This document shows positions 3,793-6,367 of a stretch of DNA of 6,367 nt, piece by piece. This stretch comes from Desulfobacteraceae bacterium (GTDB lineage: Bacteria; Desulfobacterota; Desulfobacteria; Desulfobacterales; UBA11574). Location of the stretch: contig JAOUGB010000145.1 in the NCBI GenBank assembly GCA_029857875.1, positions 1 through 6,367 of the forward strand, written 5' to 3'. Every line of letters begins with the position of its first letter. The stretch's first letter is position 1. The notes below the pieces were generated by a model, which made no database searches, was not told the origin of the DNA, and saw nothing but the letters and a program-made list of their open reading frames with translations. Made by a program: the position numbers and the translations under genes.

Positions 3793-6008
3793 TATGACAC
3801 TCCCTTATTATTTTTAAGCTGATTTAGGTATTGTTGTGCCCTTTGATTCTTGGGGTTGTTTATCATAGCTTTTTCAAGATTTTCGATGCATTGTTGGTTT
3901 TTCCCCTGTTGTTGTTGAACCACAGCAAGATTAAATAGTACTTTGTCAAGATAGGGCGGTCTTAAATCAACAACATGAAGAAACATTTTTTCGGCATTTG
4001 CAAAATCTTTGGTTGCTGCATAGATAAAACCCAGATTATAAAATGCGTCCGAAGGACGGTGGTTTAGATTTGCAGCTTTTTGATAGGCGGTTATGGCTTT
4101 TGGGTAATCTTTTGATTTTGTATAAAGCCTTCCTAAATCAAAGTGAGCTTCAGCATTTTGAGGGTCAGCCTCAACCGCCCTGGACAGTAATATCTCCGCT
4201 GTATCGGGATTTTTTATAAAGACGGTGTCCGCCTGCCCTCGCAACGCCTTTGAGTAATACATCTTAATTGTTGACGCATTTGTTGGGTTTTGCGCGATGA
4301 CCTGCTCAAACAAATCCATTGCTCGGTTAAAATTTTTATTGTCCAGTGCTGTTTTAGCCTGCTCTAAAACATTGGGTTTCGATATTTCGGTTTTTGGGGG
4401 AGATGTCGCTTTTATTTGGTGATCCGGGATGATTTCGGCAACTTTTATCTGGTCGTTACCTGGGGTTAAATGATCTTCGGGATTATTTGGCGATGACGTT
4501 GTTGTCTTGAGAGCAAGTGCTGTGGGTTTGGGCAGATTGTTTTTTGTCGTCAACGCCTTCTGATAAAGACCTGTAGTGACCAGGATCATCAACGCCAAAG
4601 ATACAGCAGACGTCCAAAAAAACCGTCTTTTTCGAAAAAGTGTTGGTAAAGATGCAGCAGAAATCCAGGAAAACAGTCTTTTTTGCATGCGTGTTATAAA
4701 AGGTACAGCGGCGTTAGATACCCAAGAAAACAGTCTTTTTTGCATACGCTTTATAAAAGAAATGGCAGCAGAAACCCAGGAAACCAGTCTTTTTTGCATG
4801 CGTTTTATAAAAGGTACGGCAGCAGATGCCCAGGTAAACAGCCTCTTTTGCATCCGGGTTGCAAAAGATACAACAGGTGTCCAAGAAAATTTTCTTTTTC
4901 GCGATCGTCTTTCAGTAGACACTTTAAAACCATCAGCGGTATTTTTATAAGTTTTTTCTTGAGAGTTTATCTGTTCCCGATTCATTTCTGTCTGAGGTAA
5001 ATTGAGAACTTGAGTTTCTTCTTTAGCGTTTATGTGTTTTCGGGTGCTTTCTGTTTGAGGCAGAATGAAAATCCGAGTTCCTATGTTTTCAGACGATGCT
5101 GCTTTTTCGGCACTATCTTTTAAAAACGGACATGTTACAGAATGGGATCGACATTCTGGATGGTGTTGCTCATGGGGAATTGAATGAATGTTGTTCCGGG
5201 TTTCACCTATGGAAGCGAATTGTTGAGCACATTCTGTGATAAAGTCAGGAGTGATTTTTTTAAAACCCCGCGCATACCCTGTTAATAGGGCATGATCACA
5301 AATGGTGTTTATAAGTCGCGGGTAACCCTTGGAAAAATGATATATCTCTCGAACGGCATTTTGAGTAAAAATGCTTTTTTCAGTCCCGGCAACTTTCAAT
5401 CGATGCTTGATGTATGCCAAAGTTTCATTTTCTGACAAAGGCTCAATCTGATAAACCAAACTGATTCTTTGCCGAAGGGCGCGACATTCAGGCAAGGCCA
5501 AGGTTTGATGTATTTCATTTTGGCCCACAAAAAATATGTTGATGAGTTTTTCTTCCGGGAGCTCTATGTTGGATAAAAGCCGAATATGTTCAAGAACTTC
5601 TTTTGATAAGCTGTGAACCTCGTCTATGATGAGAAGGACATTTCTATTTTCCGAGTATACTTTTTTTAAAAATTGGCTGAAAAAAACAATAAAATCGATT
5701 TTACTGTCAAATTTTTTGGGAATATTGAATGATAATGCAACAAAATTAAAGAATTCAATGAGATTGAGCGCAGGGTCCGTTATGTTTGCCACCAGCGTAT
5801 CTTTTTCGATACTTTCCAATAACGCATTTATCAATGTTGTTTTGCCGGTACCCACGTCTCCGGTAACAAGCAGAAAGCCTTTTTGGTCGATGACGCCATA
5901 TTTTAAAGTTGCCAGTGCTTCCTTGTGCTTCTCACCGAGCCAAAGAAACTTTGGGTCTGTGGTTAACTGGAACGGTTTTTTAGCGAGACTGTAATAAGAT
6001 CGGTACAT
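3792..6008 (-). CDS. ExeA/GspA-like AAA ATPase, single-pass membrane protein with periplasmic TPR domain
   Basis: A 738-residue protein. The N-terminus MYRSYYSLAKKPFQLTTDP is the hallmark of the ExeA/GspA family. Walker A is GDVGTGKTT (50-58) and Walker B is LLIIDEVH (125-132). Arginines at 176-181 (RALRQR) and GYPRLIN (228-234) fit the finger and sensor-2 regions. The AAA domain ends near 265. Next come a polar linker with two 21-residue LPQTE repeats (316-357), tandem 18-residue basic/Trp repeats (about 370-458), one TM helix (about 463-482), a Pro/Thr-rich stretch, and about five TPR-like helical pairs (546-735). Predicted topology: ATPase cytoplasmic, TPRs periplasmic. ExeA-type proteins help place secretins through a C-terminal peptidoglycan-binding domain; here TPRs replace it and the next gene supplies a LysM domain. 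Related ATPases also occur in polysaccharide/exosortase loci, which suits the upstream glycosyltransferase. The start is set by family alignment; no Shine-Dalgarno sequence is visible. The exact substrate or machine is unknown. Confidence 0.9.
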   Translation of the reverse strand: MYRSYYSLAKKPFQLTTDPKFLWLGEKHKEALATLKYGVIDQKGFLLVTGDVGTGKTTLINALLESIEKDTLVANITDPALNLIEFFNFVALSFNIPKKFDSKIDFIVFFSQFLKKVYSENRNVLLIIDEVHSLSKEVLEHIRLLSNIELPEEKLINIFFVGQNEIHQTLALPECRALRQRISLVYQIEPLSENETLAYIKHRLKVAGTEKSIFTQNAVREIYHFSKGYPRLINTICDHALLTGYARGFKKITPDFITECAQQFASIGETRNNIHSIPHEQHHPECRSHSVTCPFLKDSAEKAASSENIGTRIFILPQTESTRKHINAKEETQVLNLPQTEMNREQINSQEKTYKNTADGFKVSTERRSRKRKFSWTPVVSFATRMQKRLFTWASAAVPFIKRMQKRLVSWVSAAISFIKRMQKRLFSWVSNAAVPFITRMQKRLFSWISAASLPTLFRKRRFFWTSAVSLALMILVTTGLYQKALTTKNNLPKPTALALKTTTSSPNNPEDHLTPGNDQIKVAEIIPDHQIKATSPPKTEISKPNVLEQAKTALDNKNFNRAMDLFEQVIAQNPTNASTIKMYYSKALRGQADTVFIKNPDTAEILLSRAVEADPQNAEAHFDLGRLYTKSKDYPKAITAYQKAANLNHRPSDAFYNLGFIYAATKDFANAEKMFLHVVDLRPPYLDKVLFNLAVVQQQQGKNQQCIENLEKAMINNPKNQRAQQYLNQLKNNKGVS
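4563..4901 (-). repeat. Tandem 18-residue basic/aromatic repeats next to the ATPase membrane helix
   Basis: Four close copies of an 18-residue unit, MQKRLFSWVSAAVPFIKR-like (residues 386-403, 404-421, 422-440 with one extra Asn, 441-458), are flanked by degenerate units RKRKFSWTPVVSFATR (370-385) and KRRFFWTSAVSLALM (460-474). The last one is the beginning of the transmembrane helix. In DNA the period is 54 bp (57 in one unit), with near-identical blocks such as CAGTCTTTTTTGCATGCG on the plus strand. Each unit combines a KR cluster, Trp and a short hydrophobic stretch, suggesting membrane-surface contact. Confidence 0.85.
4938..5063 (-). repeat. Two 21-residue LPQTE repeats in the ATPase linker
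   Basis: Residues 316-336 and 337-357 both begin LPQTE and share a polar pattern (R-x-x-I-N, then E-x-T near the end). The segment lies between the AAA domain and the basic repeats and is predicted to be a flexible cytoplasmic linker. Confidence 0.65.
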
Positions 6009-6023
6009 ATTTTTAAATTTTAT

Positions 6024-6041
6024 CGATTTTTATATAAATCG
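6024..6041. repeat. Small AT-rich inverted repeat between glycosyltransferase and ATPase genes
   Basis: CGATTT (6024-6029) and AAATCG (6036-6041) make a 6-bp stem around a 6-base loop, inside the 43-base gap. No U-tract follows in the minus direction, so read-through from the glycosyltransferase gene into the ATPase gene is plausible. Confidence 0.35.
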
Positions 6042-6051
6042 TTGCATGATT

Positions 6052-6367
6052 TTATTCGGACATATCCATAGTGACGTTGTGCATCGACCGGTCATAATGG
6101 ACCGGAGATGGGCCTCTTTTTAAATAGATGACATGCTGTGAATCTGATACTTTATTGGATATTTGTTTTTCCTGTTGAAAAGAAAAGTCGTTCATAATTG
6201 TATTCAGCTGATTTCTTAAAACTGAATATGAATAGTGACGGGAAGCGACTTTGTAGTTTGTATTTACCATCTTTTCTTTTAGTTTAGGGGATTCAATAAT
6301 TTCTTTTGTTTTATGAACGGCGTTCTTTGTGAGAAATCCATCCATAACAATCAGTTCAAAACCTTTA
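6052..6367 (-). CDS. C-terminal end of a GT4-like glycosyltransferase (5' end outside window)
   Basis: The frame is open to the window edge (104 residues before TAA), so the ATG at 6345 is internal and the preceding residues KGFELIV belong to the protein. The segment MDGFLTKNAVHKTKEIIESP followed by EKMVNTNYKVASRHYSYSVLRNQL has the pattern seen at the C-terminus of many GT-B fold glycosyltransferases: a helix with K(M)VxxNYxVA(S)xHYSYxVLRxxL packing back on the N-terminal domain. The sugar-binding and catalytic parts are not in the window, so donor and acceptor are unknown. A tail of about 45 polar residues (from NDFSFQQEK to the end) extends past the usual end of the fold. Its position just upstream of the ATPase/LysM pair suggests a surface-polysaccharide locus, which is inference. 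Confidence 0.75.
   Translation of the reverse strand, partial: KGFELIVMDGFLTKNAVHKTKEIIESPKLKEKMVNTNYKVASRHYSYSVLRNQLNTIMNDFSFQQEKQISNKVSDSQHVIYLKRGPSPVHYDRSMHNVTMDMSE

Noticed and set aside
4635..4853. 54-bp repeats as a possible CRISPR array
   Set aside because: Units are contiguous and in frame with no unique spacers; they clearly encode protein repeats.
4576..5000. Plus-strand repetitive open frames opposite the ATPase repeat array
   Set aside because: They are the antisense image of the 54-bp repeats coding MQKRLFSW units.
4938..5063. LPQTE motifs as possible sortase or sorting signals
   Set aside because: They lie in a predicted cytoplasmic linker, not near a C-terminus, lack LPxTG and have no following hydrophobic helix and basic tail.

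Overview
The window looks like a piece of a Gram-negative bacterial chromosome, most likely from a Desulfobacterota (sulfate-reducing 'deltaproteobacterial') lineage. This is inferred from a PfaD-type enoyl reductase, an ExeA/GspA-like AAA ATPase fused to periplasmic TPRs, an outer-membrane-type lipoprotein and a MazF-family toxin module lying together; no single marker proves the taxonomy. All supported genes lie on the minus strand, so the window reads from right to left. No rRNA, tRNA, CRISPR array or complete insertion sequence was seen.

Right part (3181-6367): the C-terminal end of a GT4-like glycosyltransferase, cut by the window edge, is followed after 43 bases by a 738-residue ATPase. 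This protein has an N-terminal ExeA/GspA-type AAA domain, a polar linker, a run of tandem 18-residue basic/aromatic repeats, one transmembrane helix and a C-terminal TPR domain. Its stop codon shares one base with the GTG start of a LysM lipoprotein that ends in three KLFGP repeats. Together the last two look like a trans-envelope pair: cytoplasmic ATPase, membrane anchor and periplasmic TPRs, coupled to a peptidoglycan-binding lipoprotein. The glycosyltransferase suggests a surface-polysaccharide or export setting.

Middle (1077-3180): an intergenic stretch of about 460 bases with palindromes and a promoter-like site precedes a full-length pfaD-like gene (FMN-dependent enoyl reductase of PUFA synthases and trans-AT polyketide synthases). 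No synthase partner is visible in the window, so it is either an orphan or the edge of a cluster on the far side of the flanking genes.

Left part (1-1076): about 540 very AT-rich bases hold degenerate direct repeats and a 19-bp palindrome. Then comes a type II toxin-antitoxin operon: a ribbon-helix-helix antitoxin overlapping a MazF-like toxin that runs off the window edge. The operon has a good sigma70-like promoter whose -10 lies inside a perfect 19-bp palindrome, the expected autoregulatory operator.

The most unusual items are the repeat arrays in the two adjacent envelope genes, the trans-envelope ATPase-TPR/LysM pairing, and the second palindrome with the same geometry as the toxin-antitoxin operator.
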